Origin: Blastomussa wellsi
Taxonomy: Eukaryota > Cnidaria > Anthozoa > Scleractinia > Plerogyridae
DNA: 64,000 bases
Reading direction: 5' to 3'
Assembly: GCA_947652115.1 (NCBI GenBank)
Contig: OX393571.1
Location: 18,595,379 to 18,659,378, forward strand
A program made the position numbers and the translations under genes. Below, piece after piece: positions 11,838-23,500 of the stretch (position 1 is its first letter; each line of letters begins with the position of its first letter). The notes under the pieces are model-generated. The model ran no database searches. It had not been told where the DNA came from and was given only the letters and a program-made list of their open reading frames with translations.

Positions 11838-13619
11838 GTTGAAGATGAAGTCGGTGGCTTCATTCATCGTGGTACTTTTTTGTATTTTGCAGCTAATAAA
11901 AGGTTGGAGACTTCTTTAATAATTTGAGTTTTACGGAGCCTCTGGTTTAACGAGGCTTCAGTAATTATCGCATAACTGAAATGTTCCAGTAAATGCAACC
12001 ATGGAGATTGCCCATTCATGAGTTCGAGACAGGAGTTTGAGTAAAAATGCTGCATTACTATTTTGAACGTAATCGGTCTTTTTTTAGAAAATAACATTAT
12101 TTCATGGTTGTTTGCTAAAGGGTCACGCCATTGTAGCAAAATTTTTTTAAAAATCTAAAACTTGTCTTCGTTCAAAGGAAAACCAAAAATAATGGTTCAG
12201 TTATGTTACCGAAGACTATATTACTGCATTCAAACAGTCTACTGTCGTCTGTTGTTCTCGATGGTGAGGATGGAAGTGGATTGAAAATTGAAAAAAAAAT
12301 TGTTTTCAATTTCTCAAGTCATCTCCTGGAAAAACGTGAAACCAGCTTTTATGGTTTGCTCTCCCTGTTAGATTTTCATTTGATATCTTCTTCGCAATTC
12401 TGATTTAGCATTGTTTGCACAAGTAAAGGTACTGACTTAAGCACATAATTTGACCTGAACACCCCAAAATCACCATGACAATGCCCCTTTAAATAATAAT
12501 TGCAACATGGGTACGGAAATTCGACTAATATTATAGCATAGTACTAACGTTAAGAAAATAAAAGACACCTTAAACTAAAGATAAATAACAGTCAATTTTG
12601 AAGCTAGATATCTGCTTCAAGACCGCAATCATGAACATTTCCCCACCGACTCTCCCCATGTACTAGTCAGCCTTTTAGCGAATCTATTTTTAATGAAAGG
12701 CACTAAAGTTATAAGTAAGTTCTTTCGCTCACACACGTAATGCGCCTTGAGCCTCAAAAGAAAGACAATAAGCAATGAAGGACGAATTAACGTAGGACGG
12801 GGCAATCGTCATACGTTTTGAACTATTTTTACAAGCCACATGGGTAGAACTTGAAAACGTTAGCCTAAATTTTTTCCAGTTGAACTGAGATCTAAAGCTT
12901 CTGATAGTATCACAAATATATCAATCCTTTTAGCTTCAGAACACCGGATGACACTCTCGCGCGCTTCGCGACGAACACAATTGATTGGCCGACCCTGAAT
13001 TGTCTCTGTCTTATGTTATTTGCCAGATAGACTATTTTGGTTTTGGCGTTAAGGCTGCTCTGTGACTATGTGATTCAATATTTCAGCTCAGGGAAGTTCG
13101 CCTAGCAGCAATCCTACAAACAAGTGCTACACTTTCCATGACGTTGACAGTACATGGGAGGGGGCACGTGACGCGTGTCGTGAAATGGGAGCTCACCTGG
13201 TTACCATGGAAACAACAGACGAGTGGGAAAAAGTTAAGAGCTTTATCGCAGAAAAAGTGAAGAAAAGCAGTAGCTTCACTCACTGGTACATTGGACTCCG
13301 GAAAGAAAGTGGCACGTGGAAGTGGACCGAGGCTGGTTCGCCTGCTGTAGTTGTGGCTACAGGTGACAGCCGTTGGCAAACCGGCGAGCCCTCTCCTTCC
13401 ACCTCAGAAATTTGTGGAGAAATCAATTCTAACTATAAAAATCAGTTAGCGAAGTTTAATAATATTGAATGCAATGTTCAATATCAGGCCCAAGGAACAA
13501 CAGGGAGCGGTACTCCATCAGCACCACGTGGATACATATGTGAAAATAACTAAAGAGTGCCTATGGGCCAATTTAATTAGAGTTAAACTGTAAAAAGCAG
13601 CAAAGTTAAGCAAAATAAA
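11838..13619 (+). CDS. CTLD1: secreted C-type lectin-like protein, two coding exons
   Basis: Coding exon 11845-11902 gives a 19-residue signal peptide and joins in phase 1 to 13087-13553, which holds one C-type lectin-like domain and a TAA stop; the product is 174 aa. Domain marks are CYTFHDVD, GAHLVTMET, HWYIGLRKE (the WIGL strand), CGEIN and the terminal GYICE. C-type lectin domains bind sugars or proteins, often through calcium. Here the Ca site-2 signatures are altered: GEPS stands where EPN/QPD is usual and FNN replaces WND, so calcium-dependent sugar binding is doubtful. An acceptor just upstream of the ATG and a matching donor at 11598-11599 imply a 5' UTR exon ending at 11598. AATAAA occurs at 13614-13619. 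A paralogue lies at 30075-35533 and a broken copy at 14090-15780. Confidence 0.85.
11845..11902 (+). CDS. CTLD1 exon 1: signal peptide
   Basis: Reads MKSVASFIVVLFCILQLIK and ends in phase 1. The context 'caggttgaag' before the ATG is shared with the other two lectin first exons at 14421 and 30075. Confidence 0.8.
13087..13553 (+). CDS. CTLD1 exon 2: whole C-type lectin-like domain
   Basis: Begins after the acceptor 'caatatttcag' in phase 1 and ends at TAA. A single exon carries the complete domain, with four or more cysteines in the expected order. Confidence 0.9.
13614..13619 (+). terminator. CTLD1 polyadenylation signal
   Basis: AATAAA about 60 bases after the CTLD1 stop codon. A matching signal follows the CTLD2 stop at a similar distance. 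Confidence 0.6.
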
Positions 13620-13759
13620 CCGGGTAACTAAAAAATATGTCAATTTATTTCATTGGTTATCTTTGTCTGTTTAAATACGAAAGAGTCGTTGAAGACCTGA
13701 ACACCATTACTTTCCCACATCAGAACGTCATGTATGTACCGAAATTTCTTTCGCCTTGG

Positions 13760-14110
13760 CGTTGTATTAATTAGATCTCGGAGCCGAAGGAAGTGGAAAG
13801 GGTGGGGGAGGGGAGGACAAACAACGAAGGATTTGGGAAATACTGAATGGCAACATCACGAAATATTTTGCAATGCAAATAGGCAAAAAAGACGGGAACC
13901 ACTAAGAGAGTGCGGAAACCGAGCGAAAAAGGCACCACTTAGAATTTAACATTTCAGGTTTCCCCCCCCCCCCCCGCCCCACCTCCCATCCTGGGGCAAA
14001 CCATTAATAGATCCACAAGAGGAGGTTCAGACATGGTTTAAGGAGATGTTAAGATCGGAAATAAGAATCATGCGTAGCTCCCGCCTTGAAATTTTTGGGC
14101 ATTAATATGT
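13760..14110 (+). repeat. Downstream flank of CTLD1, duplicated at 15430-15780
   Basis: The blocks 'atggcaacatcacg', 'aatattttgcaat' and 'atcatgcgtagc' occur in the same order in both places. This is the 3' flank of a lectin-gene duplication. It also contains a C-rich run near 13963-13975. Confidence 0.65.
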
Positions 14111-14484
14111 ATGACAATAGTGAACTCAGGGTGGAATCAAACAAGAGTCGCGTTCCTCAGTGCCTTTGTCTAAGGTAAATAAATTTCTTTTGTACCGTTA
14201 CTTCGAAATTGTAGCCTTAATCTGCCAGCGTAAGTATACACCTGTTATACCGTTATACCGTATTAATTTATCATACAATTGTTAACCTTTTCAAAAACAA
14301 ATTTATTTAGTGTGCAAGATCTGCCCTTGGTATGTATGCAGTAATTTAATACTGTTACTTTGAAGGTTAGGTGAAGCTATTTTTATGACTAATTTCAACT
14401 TTGTCTTTTTCAGGTTGAAGATGACGTCAGTGGCTTTATTAATGTCCAATCTGATGCACTTTTGTATTTTGCAGCTATCGAAAG
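14090..14484 (+). pseudogene. Broken CTLD duplicate: 5' UTR and signal-peptide exon only
   Basis: The 5' UTR end ('gtgcctttgtctaag', donor at 14175) and a signal-peptide exon at 14421-14484 (starts MTSVALLMSN, phase-1 donor) match CTLD1. No lectin exon follows before the duplicated 3' flank at 15430-15780. The likely cause is a deletion that removed it. The exon could instead splice to a distant exon, but none is visible before the next lectin first exon at 30075. Confidence 0.65.
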
Positions 14485-15429
14485 GTTATAGGTTAGGATT
14501 TTCTTTAACGATTTTTGTTTTATGGAGCCTTTGGTTTAATGAGGGCTCAGTTATTGTCACGGCTAAAAATGTTAGAGTAAATGATTGGTCCATTGTCCAT
14601 TTAAGTATATTTTTTGAACACGGCCTCCATGAAAAGCAGTTTTTATTCTTTTGTATTTTATACCTTTTTTGTAGCTAGGAAGATAGGTAGTTAGTTGCTT
14701 ACCATACTTGACATACTTCTAAATAAGCTGATGAGAATACCGTGTATAAATAAAGTTATCTTATCGTCTTCTTCGTTACATAGAATGAGTGAGGATAATC
14801 TCGCGCGAGATTGATATATCCAGCCTAGAGCGGCCATGAGTTGCTCACGACTGTTCTCGTATTTTTTAATATGCAACGAATAAACAAAATATTTGCCTGC
14901 AAATAGGATTTTCATGTCCTTTCTTCCTTCTTAAATATTATTATGGCTTTCTTAAGTGGTTTTTACACTGGGGAGGAGTATATTGTAATTAGGCTCCCCC
15001 CTTTTAAGGACACATGACCTTTTAAGCCATGCGAGTGCAACTCATGTGGATTTCATCTTTTTGCAAGATTTTTTCACCCTCCTCCTCCCCATGTCCTGGC
15101 CACCTGTCTTGTTTGTAGGCCACTTTTTCTGTGGCGTTTTCTTTGCCCGCACCTTTACTGGGCTTAACTATGTACGAATCAGATGCTTTGAAGTTGATGT
15201 TTTAATAAAAGCGGCTATGGGTCTTAACTCATAGCCATTTTACTCCAGGTGCTCGTTTGTTGTTTATAGCCCAGTAAACAGAACTCAGGCAAGGCAGCTC
15301 ATTAGGAGAGGGCCATTTACAAGATAGGAAGGAAGGGGCATAAATGCGTTTATTTATTTTTCTGAGTAACTATCTGCAATGCGACTTATGGTACAATAAA
15401 ATGGCAATTGAAGGCACGCCTGTCAGTGT

Positions 15430-15780
15430 AGTGAGAGTGGGTGGGAGCAACAAAGGGTTGATATCTGACAACTTGGAAGTAAAAGATCGAGGAGGAAACT
15501 CTACGGAAAAGGGAGGGAAACGGCAACGCAGGATTCCCAAGGTGAACTGGCAGGGGAGAGATTGGGAAATATAATGGCAACATCACGTAATATTTTGCAA
15601 TACACATGACATAAAAAGACTGGAACGACTAAGAAAGGTGCGGAAGCTGAGCGATAAAGGCACGGCTAAGGGAAGGTTCAGAACCCTATTTTTCTGTCAC
15701 AGCTTATGCAGATGCTTAAAACGGATATAAAGATCATGCGTAGCCCCCGCCCTGAAAGATGTTTGGACATATTATTACTG
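15430..15780 (+). repeat. Second copy of the CTLD1 downstream flank
   Basis: Matches 13760-14110 in block order with moderate divergence. It marks the right end of the duplicated lectin unit and allows the loss of the lectin exon to be inferred. Confidence 0.6.
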
Positions 15781-17422
15781 GAGACCCCTCATTAATGCTT
15801 AACCATCAAATAGGTAATCATTTTTATGGAAGCTACGCTCTATACATTTTTTTAATATTGTCTTGTTATTAATAATAACAGGAGAAAAAAATCGAATTAG
15901 CTGATTAGTATGGAGGAGCCTCACTAATTTTGAGGTAAATTTTAATTTCTCAGGGTTAAATTTATTTTATGCCATACGCAATTGAGTAGGTGATAAAATT
16001 GTCTTCGGAAAAAAGCTATAATCAATTCTTTATTATGTTTAACTCAGTTCTTTCACGATGAGTTGCGCTCTTTGCGGATCCATTTCCTTTACGCTGATCG
16101 TTATGCCTCAATCGGTGTGCCTGACGTCGTTGCTCTAGCTATACAAGACAAAATTGACATTATTTTATTCAGAAGGTAAGAGCTTTTTCAGTTGTTTTAT
16201 TGAAAACATTAATCAGTTTAACACTATTTTATCCAGGCCTCGAGCATTCCCAAAATCAGTCCTGCTTTAACCTGTTTGAATTTCCACTGGTTAACTGGAT
16301 TCTCTGCGCCCTTTGTAATCGGTCAGAGTGATCCACCTCGTTCCTAGGGTCTTTCATCTGCCCGCCCACCTGGAGCTTCGGGATGGCGGGAAGATGAGAG
16401 ACCCTGGGAACGGACTTTGTCATGAATGACCTGAGGACTTCAACTAGCTGAGATATTTTTAAAAGATTTAAAGAATTCTTGTTAATTTATTTATTTATTT
16501 TAGCTGTTTAAAATGTAATGGTAGTAGATATATTTTTAAGGGAATTTTAAAGAATGTTGGTTACTTTATTTTCTTTTAGATAATTTTCTATTTTCTGTAA
16601 TATTGTGCTGAAAAGCCTTTTTAGGGAGTTACAATAAACGTTTTTGTATATATGTATGTATGTACTAATTTACTAACACTTTTAGCATTGTTTTTACTTC
16701 AGGTCTTACCAGAGTACCATTGGCCTAGAGGCCACGTGGGAATATCTCGATTGAACGCTGCAGTTACTGTTTGACCTCCCTTCTTAACCTTTATCTGGTA
16801 CACAAACAAAACAAATGTTTTTAAAGGAGTTGTACTTTGCAGGGATTGAGCCAAATTTAGCCAAATTGCATAATTGAAATATTGAAGTGGTCAGTTAAAA
16901 CAGCATTTCAATATTACAGAAGAAGGTAGAAGAACAAACAAAAATCGAAGAAAGCTGATATGGTCTTTTGGAAATATTTTAGGCTAAACAGTTTTCAAAG
17001 TTAATCTTGTTCTTTTTACTTAAATTAAAACGCCCAGCACATATTTTAGTTTGCTGTGAAAGGAAGCTATTGATTGAGTATCATAGCGAGTTTCATAGCA
17101 TCTGTTGTGAAAAACTTAAAATTTAAAAACATAGACTAAACTAAGCCTTTAGACACTCCCTAATATAAAAAGTCACTTTTACTCCGCATTTGGAATACAC
17201 ACGCAAGGCGACATGAATGGTACACTTTTAGATTAGGGGTAGTTATATAAATCAGTTATTGTTACTATAGATCGATTTGTAAAGGAAAAAATATTCTAAA
17301 AGAGAAAGCAGGCCGTTTCTTAAACTGCAAGGCTACTACTGCTGCTGCTTTCATTATTTTTTTTTTTAAATTACAGTTCAGCTTCTTCCTAAAGCTACAC
17401 AAGACTTAAGCACGAAATATTA
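15781..17422. other. Intergenic region, no gene seen
   Basis: Lies between the broken lectin copy and the 3' end of gene B. No convincing exon or polyadenylation signal was found on either strand. It holds the inverted repeat at 16340-16411. Confidence 0.5.
16340..16411. repeat. Short foldback element
   Basis: Arms 'gttcctagggtctttcatct' and its near-complement 'agatgagagaccctgggaac' flank a short GC-rich loop with 'cccgcc/ggcggg' pairing. It looks like a small MITE or a transposon end. Confidence 0.6.
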
Positions 17423-17546
17423 TCATAGTACCTCTTTAAGCCTCCAACCACGATCTCCTTGAATTTTTCTGCTGGGAGATAACTGAACTCTTCTGATAGT
17501 ACCCACATCACGATCAAAGAACTCGGCTTTTATCACGAGTAGGTCT
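17423..17546 (-). CDS. Gene B exon 9: C-terminal PLAT-like segment
   Basis: Enters in phase 2 after 'tttaatgtag' and ends at TGA. DVGTIRRVQLS followed by GWRLKEVL matches the pattern of the last PLAT strands (DLG...I...L...W.L..V). The frame stops two residues after KEV, and a GT lies just there, so the terminal status is uncertain. Confidence 0.6.
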
Positions 17547-20500
17547 CTACATTAAATCAAACAATCAAACAAGATGTTTTGCAGAAAAACTCAAATGCAT
17601 TATCCTTATCGTTATCCTTTTTAAAAAGGATCATCGACTTAATGAGCTTTTCCGCTTCTCTTTTTACAGAAAATTGAAATATTCGGTGGTTTTCCTAATG
17701 TTTGAATTTCAAGAGATATTCTCTCTGCAATCACTTGGAATTATTAGTCCCTATTATTATTATTAGTCACTGGAAGAGAAAGGCGGGAAAGGCCAGTTTT
17801 ATTGCACCATATATCTACCTGCTACCTTTGATTAAGGTTTCGTATAAGCGGCGTTAGGTGCTGCCCTTATGTAGACAGACAAATGTGGTCCAATCATTAA
17901 TTTGTATATTATTAGCAGTTTTAGAAATGTGTTATCATATCAATTGTAGATGGATGAATGAAACAAATACATGTAACATACCCTTGCATTTCTGTTGTTG
18001 GTTCACTCAGGGTTTGATCATCAGTTTGTTGGCTCCCTTGACCTTTTATTCTAACTTTCAGTCTGTATTCACTGTTCACATATGAGTTTGGAGTGTAAAT
18101 TTCGACTTCGTACTTAACTGTTAAAGTAAACATAACTATTATGAACGCAGCAAAATCTAAATAGACTTTCCATCAATCTCTTTTATATCAACAGAACTAA
18201 AAAAGGAAACTCCTCCTTAAAGCAATGCTCACACAACGCATCCCACGGTTTGGCTAAAACCTGTACGCATGTCAAGCCTTGTTAGCGTCAACAAGCTAAG
18301 GAACTTTGAAGTCGGCTAATCTCAAATTCCACATAACGTATTAATAAAGACAATTTTAATCAAGGGATATTGAAGCTGTGGCCAATTGGGTTCGAGCCAT
18401 CACCGGTGCATTGTCTTGACCTTCTGTTCTTAAGGTTACGTTACTCTTATATTTCCCTCCCAAGTGAGGTATACAAATGGAATGGGTACAGGCGACTTTA
18501 ATGCTGGGGGTTAACTCTGTGAGGAACTAGAATCCCATCCACGGGGAGTATACTCCTAGTAGCTTTGCGAAGGAGCCACGATAAGCTACGGCCTTGAAGG
18601 GTCACTAGTCAGGCTGAAAACTCGCGGCAGCTTGAGTTCTCCCCTTCCCAGGTAGCTGTGAATTAAAATGCAATATGTAAATTCTTACCTCGACAGACCA
18701 ACAATCGTCTTACTCGAGCCGCGAGACGATCTGCGATATTATTAAGGTTCGCAGCGGAAAACTCGGCGTCTATGGCATCATCTGGTTCAGAGACAATGCT
18801 CTTTAGCTCTTGTATTCGTTGTGTATTTTGCGTGTTAGGAATAAGTGCGCCTATTATTTTGACATTTTGATCGACTCTCAACTGCTTTGCTTCTTTCTCA
18901 ATCCTGAAGGTGTCCATTACGTGCCCTTCCTTATGCTCCGCTCTTCCGTCTGAAAACATTACTAGAATCTGGAGATTTGAAATCGATTAAAAGAAAAAAA
19001 AATTAGATGATTAATGTTTTACATAATAATTCACTTTCGTATTTCAGACTTGGTAACTGGCAGTTTGTTCCTATTTATACGGCAATGGAAGAGATCTATT
19101 ACTTTAACCACATTTGCTCGAATCTTCTTAAATGTATTTAATTGTCTGGTAACGAAAGCCATGAAGTAGTACTAACCTTTGCTGTGTCTGCACCTTTTCT
19201 GCCTGCGGGACGTTTATCAAACTGTTTCAAGATCATCCTGCCCAAGGCACGTTTCAAGAGGTTTTTGGTTCCGCGTCGTTCGTGGACGTATTCTCTGTTC
19301 ATGTAACTGATTGTCTCCGCTTTGCTGCCAAAACAGCTCATCTGCCTCGACTTAGCGTATGTCGCCAGTGCAAAGTTGAAGTCTTGTGTGTCACTGTCCA
19401 GAAGAGTCAGCAGTCTTGTTACTATGGTTTTTATGTTTCCGACTGTCGTTGTGGAGATACCCTGACTGTCTTGAATTAGAACAATCACATCCGCCTTGGT
19501 TTTGCAAGAATTGTCACCTGCAATTTTTCATCAATTATGAGTGATTGGCCTGGTGGGTTAATGGTTAGCACGCTGGACTGATCTAAGCAAATAGATATAC
19601 TGAATACATCTGGATAGAAACGAAATTCTCGATTAAACCTCAAATTCTTTTTTTCGCAAGGCATTATATATCCTCGGCCCTGATGTACCGACGAAGACGG
19701 CCACATCGAGAAGAGTACTCAAAGCCTTTTGTAAAAGAACCACTCATATGAAACAAAACAAATGAATTGAAGCCAAATTCCTTTCACAGAGAAATTTTTT
19801 CAAGAAGTTTGTATTCTCAAATTATACCGTGAACATTTGTGCATGGCATTGGAAAATTGTTTCTTTTTACGCAAGATAACTATAACGATCAGTTGCTATA
19901 AAATAAAAAAGCATGTTAAAAATAAGAAAAAGGATCTTGCAACTGCAAGTATAGAGCTCTTATTTAAAGCATCGCTAATTTATTGTTTTAAAAATGAAAC
20001 TATCATCGTGCTGCTCTGATCGTGCTGAAAATAGCACTGGTTACCTGTTTTGGCACATGATCTCTGTTTTGGTGTTACCCATCCAACGTTATCCGAGTTG
20101 AACACGTCTTTGTAGTGCTTCATACACCGGACCATCTCCATGTCGCAAATACATGTGGCATGCCTACATCTCTTCTCCGCGAAATTGTCTGTACGATATT
20201 CGCTGACTGGAGCTATAACAGCAAGCATATTGCATCTAACTCAATAGTTTACCATTTAAGCTGTGTTCTGAATGTTATCGATCAGCTATCTATCGACAAT
20301 CTTGTTCTCAGTGCCGCATTTCTTTCTGTCAGAACCAAAAACATGGACTCTGGCCAGACTCGATCCTGGAGTCACACTACCGATTGACTGGCTGGGAACG
20401 AAAAATAAGCAGCACGAGCATACCTCAAAAATTAAGGTATGGATAGAGTCTGCGTGCTTGGTGCTGACCCAAAGAAAAGCAGGCTCCGCGTACGTGATTG

Positions 20501-23500
20501 TGTTTTAATAATAGTTAATAGAGTAGTTGGCAGTTAGTAGTGTTTTAATTGATTTGCATCGTATCAAGTCTTTGTAAACATGCATGCAAATCAGTTTGTG
20601 ACGTCAAATCTAGAATAGACCCACGCCCCTTCTGACTCGGTCGTGGAACAAATGATGAACAGTTTTTCGAAACTTTTAAACGCTATAAATAGAGGAGAAA
20701 CGAAAGGTGGAATGTGTTTCGAACTGGTACAAAGGTGTATTTTAGCGAAAAAAATATTTTGGTGGTAGGTGCACTTTAATAGTTACTAGTTATGACTTTA
20801 CGAAGAAACATTCCAATAAATTATGAACAAAAAGTTAGCCCCATATGCTACGGACATATTTTATTAACAGAGAAAATGTTTACGGGTGAATGAACAAGTT
20901 TTCTAAAACGATGGTAGCTGTACTTGCTTACTCGATGGACTTTGATCTCCCTTTTTCAAGAAGATTTATCATTTATCGTCTCAGAACTATCAAGATGACA
21001 TTTCTATTTTCAAATTTATTTAAAGTACATTTATTCGCCTATTTTCTTAATATAACAAAAACTACATGGTTTGATATGCGGCGAGGTGACCTCTGGAAAC
21101 CACCAGGCTTATAATTGAGGCCACCTCGTACATCACAATATGTTAAATAAGGTAGTGTTATTTTACTAAAAATTCAAGCAGTTTATTCTTAAAATTAGGA
21201 GTTCTGGTGTCGTAGCTATGGATTTGATTATTTGTAGAAAACAAGTTGAGAGACACCGGAGGTAACAGATTATTATGATAGTCTGCGATAATTGTGGCAG
21301 TCTGCGGCCTTTCCCATCACCAACGAAGCACGGAAAGCCGCAAAACTCTAGAAAAAAATCCATTTTTCAAATCGGCACTCTTAATCTTCACGGTATCAAC
21401 CAACGCTTTTCATGCAACTAATTTATTCCGTTGTTTTCACGTTACCAGGCACCAACCAATAGCGAAGCTCCATCTTTCTGTATATTACCACACACGACCC
21501 ACAATTCCTTGATTCGCTACGACGAAGGGCTAACGCTCGAAACGTCAGCTCTCGAATCTCTTTAAGGTCACATTATCAACCCAGTTGATAAAACCAAATT
21601 ATATTATTATGATAGTAATACATGAATTTAGCTATTTAAAACGTATTTATTTGAAAAACGTCTAAAAGTTCTTAATGGAGAGATAACTACCTCAGGATAG
21701 TCCATAATTTCCAACCGTTCTCTTGAACCTGCATGTGTATATATATCGCATTATACCCTGGTGTTTTTTCATGCTTAGTCGTTAAAAAACGCCAAAGAAA
21801 CAACAAAGAAAAAAATAAGTTTTGCAATTCTGCACATAATACACTTACAACATCGGTTAGTAGTTGCGTTGTATTTGAAGTTTTTGTTCATAGCCTCCAA
21901 ATTACCGCCACACTTGTCATTGCTTTGGAGTTCTGCTTCGCAAAAATCATGGGCTTTGCAACAACTAAAGGAAATAGAGGTTATAAATAAAAAGAAAGAG
22001 GAGGGTGGCAAGAAATATGATGAAAAACAGTTAAAAATAGAAGAGAGAGAAGCCAAAAATTCCGAAATGGAAGGAACGAGAATGAAAAGAGAAATGGAAA
22101 TGAATGGATATGAAGTGAGTGAAGAAATGGAGAGAAGGGAAGAAAATTAAAGTGAAGAAATGCATCAAAATTTTCTATACATCATGAGGTGTTCGCTTAT
22201 AATGTTTTTGGTTAGGTTAAAGGGGAAGTATCACGGAGTTTATCACGACTTTTGGTCAGAATTAGCTAAATTTAAACTTCCAGCGCCTCGTCAATATTCA
22301 AATCGTTTCTAAATTACTAATTTTATAACATCAGGTGAATTCAAACCAAAAGGACGAGGCAAAACATGTTGGTACTCATTTCATATGAGATGCAATGAGA
22401 ACTTGAAAACGTCGGCCCGACATTTTCAAGCTGGCATCAATCGCGATCTTGGCCATCAGCCCGCGAAAGCATCTATAATTATTAATAAAAATTTTCTTTA
22501 CATTACGATAGTCTAGCAAAGAATTTTGTATCATTATCATGCAGTTTCTATTAACCGAAAAGCGCCCCTTGGATTTTCGATGAGTTACTAAAAATAGCGT
22601 GATACTGCCCCTTTAATGTGCAAATGACTTTTAAGTATGGACCGTAATTGATATGGCTTCAAATAAAAACGCTGATGAATCTAAAGTGAACCAGTGCCTT
22701 TGTGAGTCCACAGTCTCTTTCTATTACGGCGTTGAACATGAAAAAGCACCCAGCAAGGCGTAAACGTGATTGCGCATAAAGGTATTGACATATTACGTCA
22801 TAATCTCGCCTTGGAATCTTTCTCGCGACAACTGAAAACGTGCGACAAGAATCACCGACTACGGATCAAGGAATTCAAACCAACACTGAATACTGCAATA
22901 TTTTCCCACGAAACTTTCAATAAATACACAAGGGAATTTGAAATGTATTTTTAAAAATCTTAATTGGGTTTTAGTAGCTAGAATTAAAAGCAAAACTACT
23001 ATAACAACGTGGAATTTTTGGACCAAGGTAATTTTAGTTTGAACATGTACTTGTTTAAGGACAAGCCCGATACTTATGTAAGCAATTTATAGCGAAGATT
23101 ATACTTAAGCTTACTAATCGAAGTTGTCGACATATTTCCCTTCTCCACGCGGACCACACCAGCAACCATAGTTGTAAACACCAAGGACATTTGTGTCACT
23201 AAGACCTGTCACACTCTGCACCAAATTTTTCAGTAGAATTAGTCGTTGCGTAAGTGCTGTCCTCTTCTCTCCTTTATGCTCTAAAAATATTTTTAAAACT
23301 ACTGGAAGTAATATCACAGGCTGTTTGTCCTTTAAATAGAAATGAAGTTCTTTCAATCATATCGACCCTTTAGAAATTCGTTTATGAAATTTCTGATCCA
23401 ACATGTGAGAAGTACTTACCAGCTATCAGACTGGTTTCATTTAGCCGATCATTCAATAAAGATGACGCCAGACCTAGCAAAAGAAAAATTCTAATATTAA

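Noticed and set aside
19541..19600. tRNA-like 'gggttaatggttagcacgct' segment
   Set aside because: It resembles an A-box only, and no cloverleaf can be completed. Probably a SINE head.
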